64,000 nt of DNA from Lenzites betulinus (GCA_022264855.1 JABYQU010000002.1:1178001-1242000), one strand, 5' to 3'; counted from the stretch's first letter, positions 46,761 to 59,423 are shown. Numbers and translations are program-made. Notes: a model not told the origin generated them from the letters alone.

Positions 46761-47610
46761 GGGGCGTATTTGTGCGGGAGGAAGGGTAACGACTGTGTGG
46801 TGGGGCGAGCGAGAAAAGAGACTTGCAGGAGATCATCATCAGCTCGACGAGACCTTGGATGCATACCTGTACGTGTTAGAGTTCAAAGCCACCGGGCGAC
46901 ATCGTCTGAAGATGATCATTCACAGACTGTCAGTGGAAGTAAGAGCTATCGGGCTTCGATCCATCCGCAGAGATGCAATTGGGCCTATTTCGGGAGTTTC
47001 CCAGTCCTGCTTCGATATGAGAAAGATGGCGAGGGTATACCCCCGCTGAATCGATACTAAAACATGCGGCGTTAGTACACGCCATCAAAGGTCACACCTC
47101 GGTCTCTTAAAACAATAAAGTGAGTTACATCGACTTTGAATTGTCCTTGACAACGAAGCTGACGTTGTGGCCCAATGATAAACGCGGTCGATGACGCCCA
47201 CTCGACGCTGCGACCATAAATAGCTACAACCTGGGCGAGTAAATATTGGTACTCCCAGATTTGTTTTTCGTGATCATGAACTCCTATAGGGGGTCGCGTA
47301 ATCCCATTGGAGCGACGCAAGCCCATGATTGAATGGCAGGTGGGCGGTTTGAACAAAAGGGGGCCAGCGATTACTTACCTGTGAAGGCGAATGCAGTGTC
47401 TGATCACGGGCCGTACTTGGCTCCGACTGTCGGGCCACATGAAGATCTAGAGAGCCCGAAGAACTTATTGGCAAGACCGATCCTGTGAGGCTTGGGGTGG
47501 CGTCCCGCGGGAAGATTTCAGAAAGTAATCGCTCGCAATGAAAAGCTGCATTATAATTACAGGATACCTTGATTTCTTCTTAGCTTAGCCGTCCACCGCG
47601 CTTCACGCCA
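46761..47610. other. 850-base region with one unplaced minus-strand open block
   Basis: On the minus strand, 47072-47356 is open and reads convincingly at its end (VEWASSTAFIIGPQRQLRC, then FKVDVTHFIVLRDRGVTFDG). It is preceded by a good intron (gtaagt at about 47377 to ctatag at about 47287). I could not find a start exon that joins in phase. It may be the tail of a small unrecognised gene or of a decayed one. Confidence 0.25.
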
Positions 47611-48444
47611 TTACGACTCGAGCTTCCCAATCAGCCAACAGCTCGCAAGAACTTGTCCCAAGAAAATGGGGGCATGTACCCATCGGGTCTCGGTAGTCGG
47701 CACACTACAAATAATACCATAAGCTCAAATGCTAGTTAATATAAAGCAAATCACTCACGATCCGAACGCGAAATGAGCTTGTGCACCAATGAGGAACAGC
47801 GTGATGCCCCACAGACGGTTCTTATGAGTCTTGTATCCAGTCTTGTTGGCCATGGGTGCAAAGGTCGTATATACCCAGAGTCCGGCGAGGTAAATGGCAC
47901 ACTCGACGAGGAAGGTCACGATTGAGTGGTCGAACATGCTAGCACCGAGCTGCTTGGAGTCGTGAGGGGTAATCTTGATGTCTGTTCCGAGGTCAAAATG
48001 TGTACAACGGAGTATAAATATTCCAAGGACGTGCCTTCACGGTGGGACGGCCATTCGAGCAGGAAATGGCTCGCTGAGGCAGTAGTAATTATTGCCTGAT
48101 CCTTGAAGGTCACACGCGCGGCTGTGTTCATTTTATACAGCGCCGCTAGTGCCACCCCTGTAGAACAAAAGCTTCAGTGTGGGGCCGATATACCATGACG
48201 GTCTGCAACATAGCGCACCTGAGATAGCCATCCCGAGCAAGGAATGACTGTACGGGTAGTCATTGGAGTATGGAAAACAACCACGCGTGATCGATTCGTC
48301 GAGGTTGAATGTTTCGAGGCCAAAAAACTGGAGGATGAAAAAGACGACGTCTGGTAGTGCGCCAGCTAAGGCTAGTATTGACAACGGCACAGTGGGTGCG
48401 AAGGGCTTTGCGATGAGCCCGGACGCGTAGTGAGCGATCCACAT
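47611..48444 (-). CDS. Multipass membrane protein, YdjM/DUF457-like
   Basis: About 220 residues in four exons. It begins MWIAHYASGLIAKPFAP followed by ILALAGALPDVVFFILQFFG, a conserved His and Asp arrangement. It then has DYPYSHSLLGMAISG, SHFLLEWPSHREDIKI and MFDHSIVTFLVECAIYLAGL, and ends with further hydrophobic segments (LWGITLFLIGAQAHFAFGS, FLGQVLASCWLIG). The buried His/Asp pattern plus four or more membrane helices recall the YdjM-like membrane-bound putative hydrolases of bacteria, which have fungal relatives. The match is by eye and moderate. Substrate and cellular membrane are unknown. The gene is divergent from the Lgl/tomosyn gene. Confidence 0.6.
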
Positions 48445-49113
48445 GTCGTTGGATGGTATTCGGCGTGCTCGTTTGCGTTACTTGCTGCAGATGAGTGATT
48501 TCGAGGAGCTACGGTCTAGCATTGCGCTTATATGCCTTCATACTGACCTACTCATAGATGACGACATTGTATATATGGCTCCACGGCGAATGCTGCAGTA
48601 GCCATGGTGTGGGGTAGTCACAAGGCCTATATTAGTCGTATGTTATGGCGCCGCCGACTTCGCTAGCAAGTTGAAGTGAAGCGAGCTGGAAGATAAAGAG
48701 GTCGATACTTGGCACATATATAGAAAGCGACCAAAGTTAGTGTCACGAACTTGAATGAAACTGAGGAAGGGCGAACAACTCGAGACGACTCGAGCTCGTC
48801 AGTCACGTACGCGCGGCAGCAGTCCAAGGCGCCGCACCGAGACACCGGAACCATGGGAATCTCGATTGATTGCTGCTCCCGATCAATGCACGGCCACGTG
48901 GTGTTACTGTGCCCCGTTCGACCTGACGTCGTCCTCACGGCAACACCTTCAAGTTAACGCTTGTCGCGATCTCTAATCGAATCGAACACAAACTGAGCTG
49001 ATATCAAGAGACACACGCAGAGAGACGAAACTACAACATCTCGTTACTATCTGGGGGGTTCCAAGTCGACTACTGGCAAGACGACGTCCCGAAACGACCG
49101 GATCACATCCCGT
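48445..49113. promoter_or_regulatory. Divergent promoter region, YdjM-like / Lgl-tomosyn
   Basis: 669 bases. TATA-like ATATATA sequences occur near 48568-48576 (about 125 bases from the YdjM-like ATG) and 48714-48721. An antisense pair of short open frames at 48660-48970 has no support as genes. Confidence 0.35.
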
Positions 49114-52100
49114 ATGTTCGCCTCGCAAGCAGTTAAAGCGCTTCCGGATCTTTCTCTGGACCTGTCGGACCCATCGGACTGGGAGGCAGCCCCTCTGAGG
49201 ACTATACAGTACGACCTAGATGTTACTGCGGTCGCAACAGATCCAGTCTCTGGCCTCCTCGCCGTCGGTAGGTTGCACTGCTCGCTCCTTAAGTAAACTG
49301 GGCTCCAGCGTTGAAATTAATACATCTATAAAGGAACTTCCCGGGGTACAGTTCACCTGTACGGATCCGCCGGCGTTCAATACAAGCTGAGGATCACCGA
49401 GCCTGCCGGACTACGAGTGAAGCTACTCCAATTCGCGGTCTCAGTACACAAGCTGCTGTGCATTGGTTAGTTTATCAAGCGGTCGCGGTCCGTCGAGCGC
49501 TGGATAATAGCGTGTACAACGCTGTACTAGATGATCACAATCGTCTACACGTCTGGGACCTCACCGTCCCCGAGAGACCCGCATTGCAACGAATTACCGG
49601 CTTCGGCCAACCCGTCCAGTACGAGATGCGTTCCAACTCTACTCTGCATTTTGTGTTGGCTTATCATCTACACTAGTGCGATATTGACTTCGCCGTCTCA
49701 CACTCATGTCAGTTCTAGCTTCAAAGGCGGATGACTTCATCATTGAATCATGTCGGTTAGGCCTTCATTGCTTTGGGTGACGGCGAAATCAAGACGTACG
49801 ACCTTTTGTGTTCACGGATATCTCCATATACCATGCCGAACCAGTGGAGACTATACGAGAAGAAGTCTCTCGCCAGCGAACTGTCTCTGGTTGGTGCGCC
49901 CGGATCGTGCGTTCTTATATCCGGGTATCCCTTCATCATAGTGAACTTGTCACAGCGACGTGATCATTGACATTTCGATTCACCCACGCGATCTGAACCT
50001 TCTCTTCGTGGTTTACGAAGGTCCGTCCCACTAAGTACACCTATGTCACAAGCGTGACTAAAATACTCTCAGGTGGCGTACTTGTGTCGGATTTGGTATG
50101 TTAATTTCCTCCAGCAGAATCTAAAGTCCTCACTTTCATCCCAGAAGGAGCAAAACACCGTCCGAGCCTTCGAACTGATATTGTCTCCTGGTGCACCAGG
50201 AGGATCCGGCTTTCATGCCAAGGTCAGTATATTCCCCACGAGATTCAAGCGTGATATCGTTAACCAGCTTCATGAATATTTCAGGATGTGCTGCTTCCGC
50301 GCCGTTTGCAGGCGACGGCGTTAGCTATCCATCCATCGGGGCACATATTGGCCGTTGGGTACTCGGACGGTACAATCGGGTTTTGGGCATTGGAAGATGA
50401 AGATAAGCCACTCGCCCTCCGCACTATCGACAGCTCCGGCGATGAGGACCTAAGTGCCATTGACTCTGTGAAGCTGGAAGAGACACTTTCTGCACCTCAG
50501 AAGCATCCCGCAGAGCCCCCTCGCGAACCTATCTTCAAACTCGCGTGGAGCGGGTTCCCGAACTCTTCTGACCCGCGCGGGGGAGACACTGTCTTGACCG
50601 TCCTCGGGGGTGCAACCATCGACTCCCCCTCCGGCGTCACTGCGCTGCTATTCCCGCCCCTTCACCCTCCCGCTCCTCCTAACCCAACGTCACCCAAACA
50701 TGCTGGGGCTGCGCCTGTCCTGCACCCTGAGACTCGTGCAGCAATGTGCGAGGCGCTAGTCGTCAAAGATGTCTACACATACGCTACTGCGGGTCCTGTG
50801 CAAGACTTCCTCCTCTTCTCTCGCACTACGCCGCATTTCTCCGGCCACTACGACCCCAGCACCATCCTCATCACATCCGATTCGGACGTCCCGGAAGCTC
50901 GAATCAGCGAAGCGTTCGAGTTTCCCCCACCCATTTTCATGGGCTCACCCGAAAGTCCGTCAGGACAACAAACAGCAAGCGGAGACGCCCAGGCTGCGGA
51001 CGAAACAGAGCCGGGCAACGCTTTGGCGGACGAGTTGGCGATGACTCTGCAGGCAATGTCGGTGTCTGACGAAGCCCGACCGGCGAGACTCCCGCCGTAC
51101 CTTTGGAGCGTCTTGGGCGAGCAGCTCGTCAAAGTAGACAAATATGGGTATGAAGAACTTGTGCGCGATAAGCTCGTGCCTATCGATGGCGAGGTAGCCT
51201 TCCCCGTGAAAGGCGGCCTAGCATGGTCGGAAGACCACGAGGGGCTTATGAAGCTCATCAAGGTCAGTCGAGACGGCCTGTTCCATAAGAAAGTCCCTCT
51301 GACTGTCATCGCAGCTTCAGCCCCACAGGATTCTCATCGCCCATCTCCGCGACCTCTCCATCCAATTCCTCGATACGAGCCCGCACCTACTTGTCAGCAC
51401 GGGAGTAGAAGCGCCCCTTACCAGCAGCTTCCCCTCTCCTATTCCGAGACTGACCATCGAGCTCGCCCCGCTCCTTATAGACCACTCGCTGGGACTCTCG
51501 CACATAGGGACAAACCCCGCTCAGTACGACCCCCGGTTATCGAAGGAGCGCGTAGACACAGTGTACTTCGCACCTGAGGCGCTCGAATGTGCCGTGGTTC
51601 TACGAAGTGGCGCGGTGATCCTGCACAGGCTCGATGCGCCTACCGACGAGGGGAGCTTCGGACAGAAGACGCTCCCGGATGAAGAGCTAGTGTCTCTGGC
51701 GCACATACGCCCCCGCGGAGGCCTGCGCTACAGCCCTGCGTTCGGCGTGAAGCCGCAGCAGTCCCGGGGCTTGGTCACTGCCTGCGCACTAGCGGACGTT
51801 GGTACGTTGCGTTTTGATCCGTTGCCGTCCATGGACCTAACAGCATGGCAATAGGTTTCCTTGCCATCGCTTACTCGTCGGGCTCTCTGCTCGTCATCGA
51901 CCTCCGGGGTCCACGCGTCATTCACCGTCGAGAACCCGACGCGCACGGCTCTGGGTTCCTTCACAAACACTCGGACGCCGAGCCGATCGTCTCTCTGGCA
52001 TGGACGTGCTGCGGTGCCTCTACCGGTGAGTGCGATGCAACGCCCCCCAATTTTATCTCTAACATGACCTCCATAGACCCACAAGTACGCCTTCGCCTGA

Positions 52101-53440
52101 TATGCAGTGCGACCTCGGGCGCGACCTCCATCTACACCCTCGCGCAGCGCGAACCTAGCACCTGGAGCGTCACCCAGCCTGCATTGGTGATCGACGCTCC
52201 CGCAAGGCCCATACCTGGAGGGTGTTTTGTACTCGACGCGAAGACGGGTGCTCCGTGTCGCGGGGACCGCAAGGGTCTTGCAGCCGTACTTCAAGCTGAT
52301 GGTGCTGCAGATGCGGGCAGGAAGGTCATTTTCGTCGCAGCTGGGGCCAAGGGCGTACGATGCACGCTTAACATCGACGGTGAGCGTATCGCAAAAGTAG
52401 ACTGGGGAAGCAAGGCTGGTGCCGTGCAGCACGTGGAGGTCGTCACACACAGCGGTAAGTCCCACTCAACCAAACAGAAATGTCGAGGCCGATTATATGC
52501 TGACTGCGTGGTAGATTCGTCAGCGCTTGTCGCGTTCACCGGCACCGGCAACGCGCTGATCTATTCCCTCCCGCACCTTGAGCATATCCACACGCTCCCC
52601 CTTCCACCCTCAAACTCTTCCGAGTACGTCCCCTGATAAGCGTCCCCTCACTCCCTTATACTCACCTACACTAGCCCGCCGAGTGCGGACGACACCGGCG
52701 ACTTCGCCACCCACACCCCCTTCCCCACACCCGCCGGCATTTCCCTCCGGCCGCTCCTCAGCACCGAGCTGCACACGCTCCTTGCGCACCGCCGCACGGG
52801 GCCATACGCCCTCCCCCTCGTCGACCTCGCATACGGACGCGGCGCGGTCCCGCCGCAGCCACAGCCCGTCTCCCTCGGCCCGCCGTCGGTCATGGGCTCC
52901 GTGCTGGGATACATCGGCTCGCTGAGCGCGGCGAGCGCGGGGGAGCAGATCGATCTTCTGCGTGAGTGCACGGCTGTCTTGCTGGGGGCTCTACTCAACT
53001 CGGAGGCTGATGATGTGAATAGTCGCGGGCCCCGACAGGCCCGTTCCCCCAAGTCCGACTAGGAAGACGCAGGGCGCACGGCCGGGCCCGGGGGCCGGCG
53101 GCGGCGCGACGTCGCAGGCGTCGGTGGCTGCGGCCGCTGCGGGTATGTCGAGCGGGGTGGCGGACTTGTATAACAGGCTTGGGACAGCGCTGAATGAGAG
53201 AGGGTGCGTCGTTGCTTATGTGTGACGTTTACGACACTAACTTGAAGGGTATATATGCAGCGAGATGCTCGGAGATTTGCAGCAGAGCATGGATTCGTTG
53301 GAGCAGGGAAGTAAGAGCATGGTTGAGCAGGTTTGTGGCTTTCATCTGCTCTTCGTGCGCAAATATGGACTGACTGCTTGCAATGAAGGCGAAGAGGCTA
53401 GCAGCCCAACAAGGCGTGAAGAGTTGGTTCGGGTTCTGAA
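49114..53440 (+). CDS. Lgl/tomosyn/Sro7 family exocytosis regulator
   Basis: A double beta-propeller SNARE regulator for docking of secretory vesicles and polarity. It starts MFASQAVKALPDLSLDLSDP with the family opening LRTIQYDLDVTAVATDPVSGLLAVGTSRGTVHLYG. Further WD-like strands follow, such as NRLHVWDLTVPERP, ATALAIHPSGHILAVGYSDG (about 50305-50365) and FLAIAYSSGSLLVIDLRGPR (about 51850-51910). A low-complexity loop (about 50930-51100) sits inside the second propeller, as in other Lgl proteins. The C-terminus has a short R-SNARE-like coiled coil: LYNRLGTALNERG, then EMLGDLQQSMDSLEQGSKSM, ending AKRLAAQQGVKSWFGF. About fifteen exons and 1,050-1,100 residues. The coil marks it as tomosyn/Sro7-like rather than plain Lgl. 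Confidence 0.85.
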
Positions 53441-53628
53441 CAAGACCTCGAAATGTTGTATACTACCAAGTTCAGTCCGTGTGATAATATTGACGGTATT
53501 GAACCGTATCCATGGCGCTTTCGGCGACGCCGTTTTAATCAGTCGCATCCATACCACGCTCCATGATACGCAAACTATCATACAACATCCGGTCCACATT
53601 ATGTTACAGTGACATCCGTGAGTCCGGC
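53441..53628. other. Convergent 3' region
   Basis: 188 bases between the converging tomosyn-like and NTF2-like genes; nothing else seen. Confidence 0.3.
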
Positions 53629-54507
53629 CTAATTATTCTTCTCCGTCGGGGGCTCCTGGCTAATGAACAGGCCGGTAAAGTTCGCAGTGAACTTCTTTCT
53701 GTTCTCGTTCAGCATCCCGAGGAAGCCATCTTCCCCGGTGGTCTCGCGGAGGTGACCCCACTCCTCAGTGTGCCTGGTGACCTTGTGCTGCGCGTTGGTT
53801 TCCAGCGTCAGAAGCGAGTTCACCGTCTGTGAACCCAGCAGGTAAGCGACATTGTATGGTGTCAAGACTAAGGTGTAGTATACACACCTTCGTCGGGGAC
53901 GAAGCTTTAGGGTCGCGGTAATAAGAGACGTCCTGGTCAATGAGGATCTTACTCTTGGGGACCGACGGCGGGTTCTCGAGCAGCCGGAACGAAGGTATGT
54001 CTGCACGCGGGAACAGCTGCGGGACATGACACGCTCAATACTCAAACCCCCTTGTCAAGCTAGCTGAGTGTCCTACCTTTGCGAGTCCATTGAATTGTTC
54101 CCGAACGGCTCCAACGCCTTCGGCGATCCCGACGGGGTCATGGAAGACGGCCTCGGGTGTGTATATCTCGTACGCTTCCTATATGCTCCTTGTAAGACTC
54201 TGACTGCTTTCGTAGCATTCATGGACCTACATTGGTGGGCTTGCAAGAGTATAGCTGTGGGTTCCTAGTCAACGAATGGTCCACGTGGGAACATGTATCG
54301 CCTTACCGCTTTGATACTTTGCAAGATTTTCTCCTCGTGAGCCTCGGGCTTTCTCTCCTTCAAGTTCTTGGTCTCTGTAGCAGACAGTCCGGACGCGTTG
54401 AGGGCATTAGGGTCGCTGACAGGCATCTTTCGTACAGACGAGGAGGCAAACGTGCGGATTGTGCGAGGGTGTGAGAAGACAACGCGGGGGAAGGACAAGC
54501 GAATCAT
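53629..54507 (-). CDS. NTF2/SnoaL-like domain protein, probably mitochondrial
   Basis: About 220 residues in five or six exons. The N-terminus MIRLSFPRVVFSHPRTIRTF is Arg-rich and acid-free, a likely mitochondrial presequence. The NTF2-like cone fold follows: SATETKNLKERKPEAHEEKI, LYSCKPTNVAYEIYTPEAVF, HDPVGIAEGVGAVREQFNGL, PKSKILIDQDVSYY and VTRHTEEWGHLRE. It ends FISQEPPTEKNN. One small exon (CTATACTCT... about 54230-54257) is placed by phase alone. Proteins with this layout are widespread in fungi without assigned reaction; SnoaL-fold members can be enzymes or scaffolds. An upstream ATG at 54573 is open but would spoil the presequence. Confidence 0.7.
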
Positions 54508-54898
54508 GACATGACCCGCCACAGCTACCACATATATACCCCCATGTCTGGAGGAGACAGCGCAGTGACGCACTCTGGCAAGGGATCGAGGATCGCGTCA
54601 CCTCGACGGTTCCGGGCAGCAGTCGCACTTCCCGATCGCGACGCGTCTCCCACATACACAAAACAGCTATACGGGTGTCCTCTTTTGGCCCGTAGTATAC
54701 TATAGTACGCGCAGAGTCATAAGGCCAAGGGCTGCTAGACCTTCAGCGCTACTAAAACACAGTGTGATTGAAGTGCGAAGATACACATTGAACAGACACA
54801 GATGCTACTACGGAAACAGCGACCACACAAACGCATTTACTCATGATACAGTAAAATCCTCTCCAAATTACAGCGCCATACATACCGAGCACACTCCG
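54508..54898. other. 391-base intergenic region
   Basis: Between two minus-strand genes. A GTAGTATACTATAGTACG near-palindrome lies at 54692-54709. No gene supported. Confidence 0.35.
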
Positions 54899-56681
54899 CT
54901 AGTCTACGTCGCCCCAGCCCCCGGGGACATTGAAGTCGTCGTCGGTATCTCGGCGACTGCTTCGAGACCCCCCGGGTGCACTGCTCGATCCACCGGTACT
55001 CCTAGGGGCGGCGGCCGATGAGGTTGCTGTGGTATTAGAACGCGCGCCGCCGCTACCTGCGCTTGAGCCGCTCGCGTTGGATCCTTGTTGCCCCTGTGCG
55101 AAGAACCCAAGGACGTTCTGCAATAGCCCACCAGTATCGCCACCACTACGTGCGCTGGAGGAACTACCTGACCCGCTCGATCCCGGTTGTGGTGGATTAG
55201 ATCCAGATGCGTGGGGGTCGGGCTGGGCGACCAATTGATATCTGTGCAACGACGTGCGTTAAATTAAAGTACCGTCAAGGGGCGAGAGCAGATTACCGAC
55301 CTGCACACGGGACATGTACCGCTGTTCTTCAACCACGGTAGGATGCAGTTCTCGTGAAAGGGGTGCTTGCAGGGAAGAGAGACGATGATAAGGTCATCGG
55401 GATCCTCTGTCTGCAGCGCGAACTGCTCCTTGCAAACAGCACAGTCCTTCTCGAGCAGAGGTGCTAGTGACGAATTAGACAGCTCAAACTACGTAGCATC
55501 GACGTGGCACTTACATCCTTCTTCCAATACTTCCCGCTGTAATTTCTCCAGTGCATCCTCTGTTGCTGGCACCGGCTGGTGAGCATTGGAGTTCTCCATT
55601 ATCTGCGATATGATTTGATCGAGCGCTACAGGAAGGTATCAGTGCAGGTCAAGGATGTTCAAGAAGCGTACATCTGTCCACCTTCTTGATTGAAAACGTA
55701 GTCGCCCCATCTACCGTTCTCTGCGCCGCCCGGAGGCATACCGGCGGGCCCAAACATTCCCCCCATGAGGTCCGAGAACGGATCACCTGCGCGCCCGGGT
55801 CCCATGAGGGCCAGAAGATATTGTGCGAGCATAGGACCGGTTATATTCGCGCGATCTTCCTGAGTTCTGCTGGCGCGCGGCGGAGCGAACCTGGCAGAGG
55901 ACAGATGGGCACCAACGAACTTTCCAGCACGGTACAGAACCTTACTGTGACAATCGGGGGACTTCATCGGCGCCTGGTGCGGGATTGTTCCCGTACACAA
56001 ATGTGCGGTTACGGCCTTCTGGGCCGCTGGAGCGTTCTATCCGGACGGTGAATCCGCTGCGATTGGTGCGACCCTACACCGATGTGGGGATCTCGCTCTA
56101 GACCGAAGATATATGCGGGGACGAACCGTATTCAGTTGATCTGGGCTTGCGGCTCGTCTATACCCGTCCGTAGATGACCTCCGTGCTTCCGGGGACCTAG
56201 ATCGGGCATTGACGTTTGTACTCGGTGCGGTGGATGACCGCGTGGGGGCAGGAGGGCCGCGCAGTACGCGCTGTAGGCCGGCTGTGGTATGTTAGATACG
56301 GTGTGGCCTAGAGTGAAACCGCATACCAAAGAATGCATCCATGCCGGGTGGCAAAGCGCCGTCTTCCCAGTTGCCACCATCGGCGACTTGAAACTCTCGG
56401 GGATCGTCCGCGGGATTTTCCATCTGTCTCCCAGGTACAGTCAAGAGCGACGGAAAATGACAAAGAGCATACCTTCTCTACAAATGTACCGTTACATGAC
56501 GCACAATGCGGGTCTGGGACCTACTGGTTGTCAGACGACCGAATGTGGCGGGCTGTGAGCAGAGGCGTACCATCAGTGGCCTCATCTCTGCATGACACTA
56601 CAGCAACATTCAGCAGCAGGCCGCGACATCACACAGTGAACTCGCCTCATGACAGTACCACAGAGGCTCTCTGGAAGACAT
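54899..56681 (-). CDS. RING-H2 E3 ubiquitin ligase, RNF126/RNF115 (BCA2) type
   Basis: The protein starts MSSREPLWYCHECHAEMRPL: an N-terminal zinc ribbon with two Cys pairs (CHEC and CASC) that in this family binds ubiquitin or client proteins. A Gly-rich middle (MGPGRAGDPFSDLMGGMFGP, about 55760-55810) follows. The RING-H2 finger is CAVCKEQF...LPCKHPFHENCILPWLKNSGTCPVCR (about 55310-55450, split here), with all eight metal ligands visible. The C-terminus is a Ser/Gly-rich disordered tail ending NVPGGWGDVD. Exon 1 (56646-56681) ends CATGAG followed by GCGAGT, so the first intron (56598-56645, 48 bases) is of GC-AG type; using it restores the zinc ribbon exactly. About 400 residues. It probably acts in cytosolic protein quality control. 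Confidence 0.85.
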
Positions 56682-56968
56682 GGCTTGTGGGAACGACGAT
56701 GAACGTGGAGAAAGACAAGGAGAGTCGGGTGCCGCAGGCGAGTGTAAGCGCGAGCCCGGGGCGCCGATATAGGCAACAGTGCCATGACGTCGAGGCGCTG
56801 TCAGGCCACGCGAGCACGGCGCTAGGGTCTGTGCCTCAGCCACCGGGGGCAAGCAGAGGACAACAACGCGTACACGGTCGTGCGATCAACGTCCGTTTGG
56901 CTTTTGTCCTTTCCGAACCTCTCGCCGCGCTCCTCCTCCTCCCCTCCGTCCCTCTCCCTTCATACTCG
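56682..56968. promoter_or_regulatory. Short divergent promoter, RING ligase / MSC7
   Basis: 287 bases between divergent start codons. It has a pyrimidine-rich run (56915-56965) immediately before the MSC7 ATG, a common feature near fungal transcription starts. An open plus-strand frame running through it from 56333 is a read-through by-product. Confidence 0.4.
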
Positions 56969-59423
56969 ATGGGTTACTCGGACGACTACGACTATGACTA
57001 CGACGACGAAGGCGGGGTCATTGACCCCGTCAAGCTTTTGACGATCTGTTTCGCGCTAGGCATATGGTTGGTCTGGCGGCGCTACCACGCCATCCTTAGC
57101 CGCGCCATATACTTCAAAATACCCCCTCCGATTGTGCGTGCCCATCTGGCTGCTGTCGAGCCTGTTGCTGATATCATGTGTATCACGTGCAGCAAATTAA
57201 GGATACCTGGACTGCACAGAAGCTCCCGCAACCCTCCATCAGGGCCCACGAAGACATTGACGGTTTCTTGCCTAACTTCCCTCTCCCCGACCGCAAATAC
57301 ATCACCGCTTACGACCCTGCTACGGCCTACCACTTGGATACCATTCTCGCCGATGATCCGGACTTCATTAGGGAGAAAGTTCGCCTTGCACATCAAGCTC
57401 AACCGAAATGGGCTGCCACCTCCTTCCATGACCGCCGGCGCGTCATGAGGAGCTTGAAGAAGTGGCTTGTTGATAACCAGGAAATTTGTGCGAAGGTGGC
57501 ATGCAGAGACACCGGAAAGACCAGTACGACGTGTTTCACTATCGGCTATGCATTTACATTGACCGACCGCTCGAAGTGCTGGATGCTGCGCTCGGCGAGG
57601 TCATCACGACCTGTTCGAAGCTGGACTGGCTCATCAACCATGGAGAACGTGCTCTGTCACCCGAATCAAGGTCCAACAACTTGATCATGTTCTATAAATC
57701 ATCTTGGGTGCAGTATGAGCCCCTAGGTGTCGTGGCCGCTATCACTTCCTGGAACTACCGTGAGCTCTTCTCGCAATCATTTGCAGGCCAGATCATGTAG
57801 ACATTGGTGCGGTATACAGCTCTCCATAACGCATGGTCCCCTATCATCGCTGCCCTCTTTGCAGGGAACAGCGTGGTTCTAAAATGCTCTGAACATGTCA
57901 TCTGGTCGACTACTTGGTTCGTTCATGCAATCAAGGAGTGCCTCAAGGCCTGCGGCCATGACGAAGATCTCGTTCAGGTGATTGGAATTCACAATACATG
58001 TTCATACAGCTGCTGACACGTGTTTAGCTGGTATGCTGTTATCCAGACGATGCAGAGGCGTTGACCAAGAATCCTTTGGTTCGACATATCACATTCATTG
58101 GTTCAGAAAACGTGGGGCGTATAGTACGTTGAAATTTCTAATATCGAGTGTGCGTAGTATTGATGGCTTCGTAGGTTGCGCAAGCTGCCACGGAATACCT
58201 CACCCCCGTGACACTTGAACTTGGCGGCAAGGACCCAGCCATCATCTTGCCCTCCACCGATCTGGAGAAATGGATTAGTTTGCTTATGCGGGGTGTTTAG
58301 TATGTATCTCTACAAGTCGCACCGCCGAGTCTACTGACACTTTCCAGCCAAAACGCGGGCCAGAACTGTATCGGCATTGAACGCATCCTGGTGCATGAGT
58401 CGCAGTACGACGAGCTGTTTAGGATGTTCAACGAACGCGCAGACAAGCTCCGCCCAGGCCATTCGCTCAAGAGTCCCGGTGACGGCGTCGCTCCTGCTGC
58501 AGATGTTGGCGCCATGGTTTCCGGTGACCGATTCCCTGGTTTGGAACAGTTCATCGGTGAAGCGGTGGAAGGTGGTGCCGTTTTGAGCGTCGGCGGCCAA
58601 CCCTGGCACCACCCGTACCTTGAACAGGGATCATACTTCAAGCCTACCGTTCTTGGCAATGTCGACCCAGAGTCTACAATTGCTCAGCATGAAAGTGAGT
58701 AAACATAAATATTTGTTCGTTGTGAGTGTGAGCTTGACCCAATCCGTAATAGTGTTTGCACCCATTGCTTTGATTATAAAGTATGAGACCGTCGACCAAG
58801 CTATCGAGATCGCCAACAACACACGGTTTGGGTTGGGTGCGAGTGTATTCGGACCCGTACGGGACGACTGTATCAAAGTCGCCAAGCGGCTGCAGTGCGG
58901 GATGGTTGCCGTCAACGACTTCGGGGTCTTCTATGTGAGTCACACTGCACGAAGAGAGTTCTGTGCGCTGACTTCAGTTTTAGTTGAAGTACGTTACATT
59001 TCTGCTGTAACTCGCATCGGATGGACTACTAACATAGCACAGCCAAGATCTGCCGTTTGGTGGCACGAAGTTCAGCGGCTACGGCCGGTTCGGTACGTCC
59101 AAATGTCCGTGATGCTCCATAGCGCCATTTCATTGACAACTCCATCAGGTGGTCCGGAGGGGTTGCGCGCGCTGACGAACACGAAGGCAATCGTTGTGGA
59201 CCGCTGGGGGTGGGCCATCCAAACCTCTATCCCGGCCGTCCTGGATTATCCAGTGCGCTCTGTCTCGCAGAGTTGGTAAGTGGGTACCGGGCTGTGGCGG
59301 CGACATGGATTGACTGGTTTGTTCAGGGATTTCATCAGCGGCCTGGTCGGATTCCTGTACGCCGATGCGTGGCGAACAAGGATAGACGCGTTGATGAAGA
59401 TGATGAAGGCCAGCGGGCGGTAG
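56969..59423 (+). CDS. MSC7: Membrane-anchored aldehyde dehydrogenase, MSC7-like
   Basis: An NAD(P)-dependent aldehyde dehydrogenase fold with an N-terminal anchor. The start MGYSDDYDYDYDDEGG is an acidic Asp/Tyr repeat, followed by one membrane helix (LLTICFALGIWLVW). The dehydrogenase body has VVAAITSWNYP, the catalytic general base in LELGGKDPAIILP (about 58217-58255), and the nucleophile Cys in NAGQNCIG (58355-58378). It continues with FAPIALIIKYET, NNTRFGLGASVFG and PFGGTKFSGYGRF. The C-terminal extension (FISGLVGFLYADAWRTRIDA) ends KASGR. Introns at about 57514-57568, 57760-57820 and 58688-58754 join in phase. Roughly 610-620 residues. Both catalytic residues are kept, so activity is expected; yeast Msc7 has no firmly known substrate. 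Confidence 0.88.

Noticed and set aside
56333..57448. 371-codon plus-strand frame
   Set aside because: It runs from the antisense of the RING ligase through the promoter into MSC7 exon 1 and then out of the true frame. Only the part from 56969 is coding.
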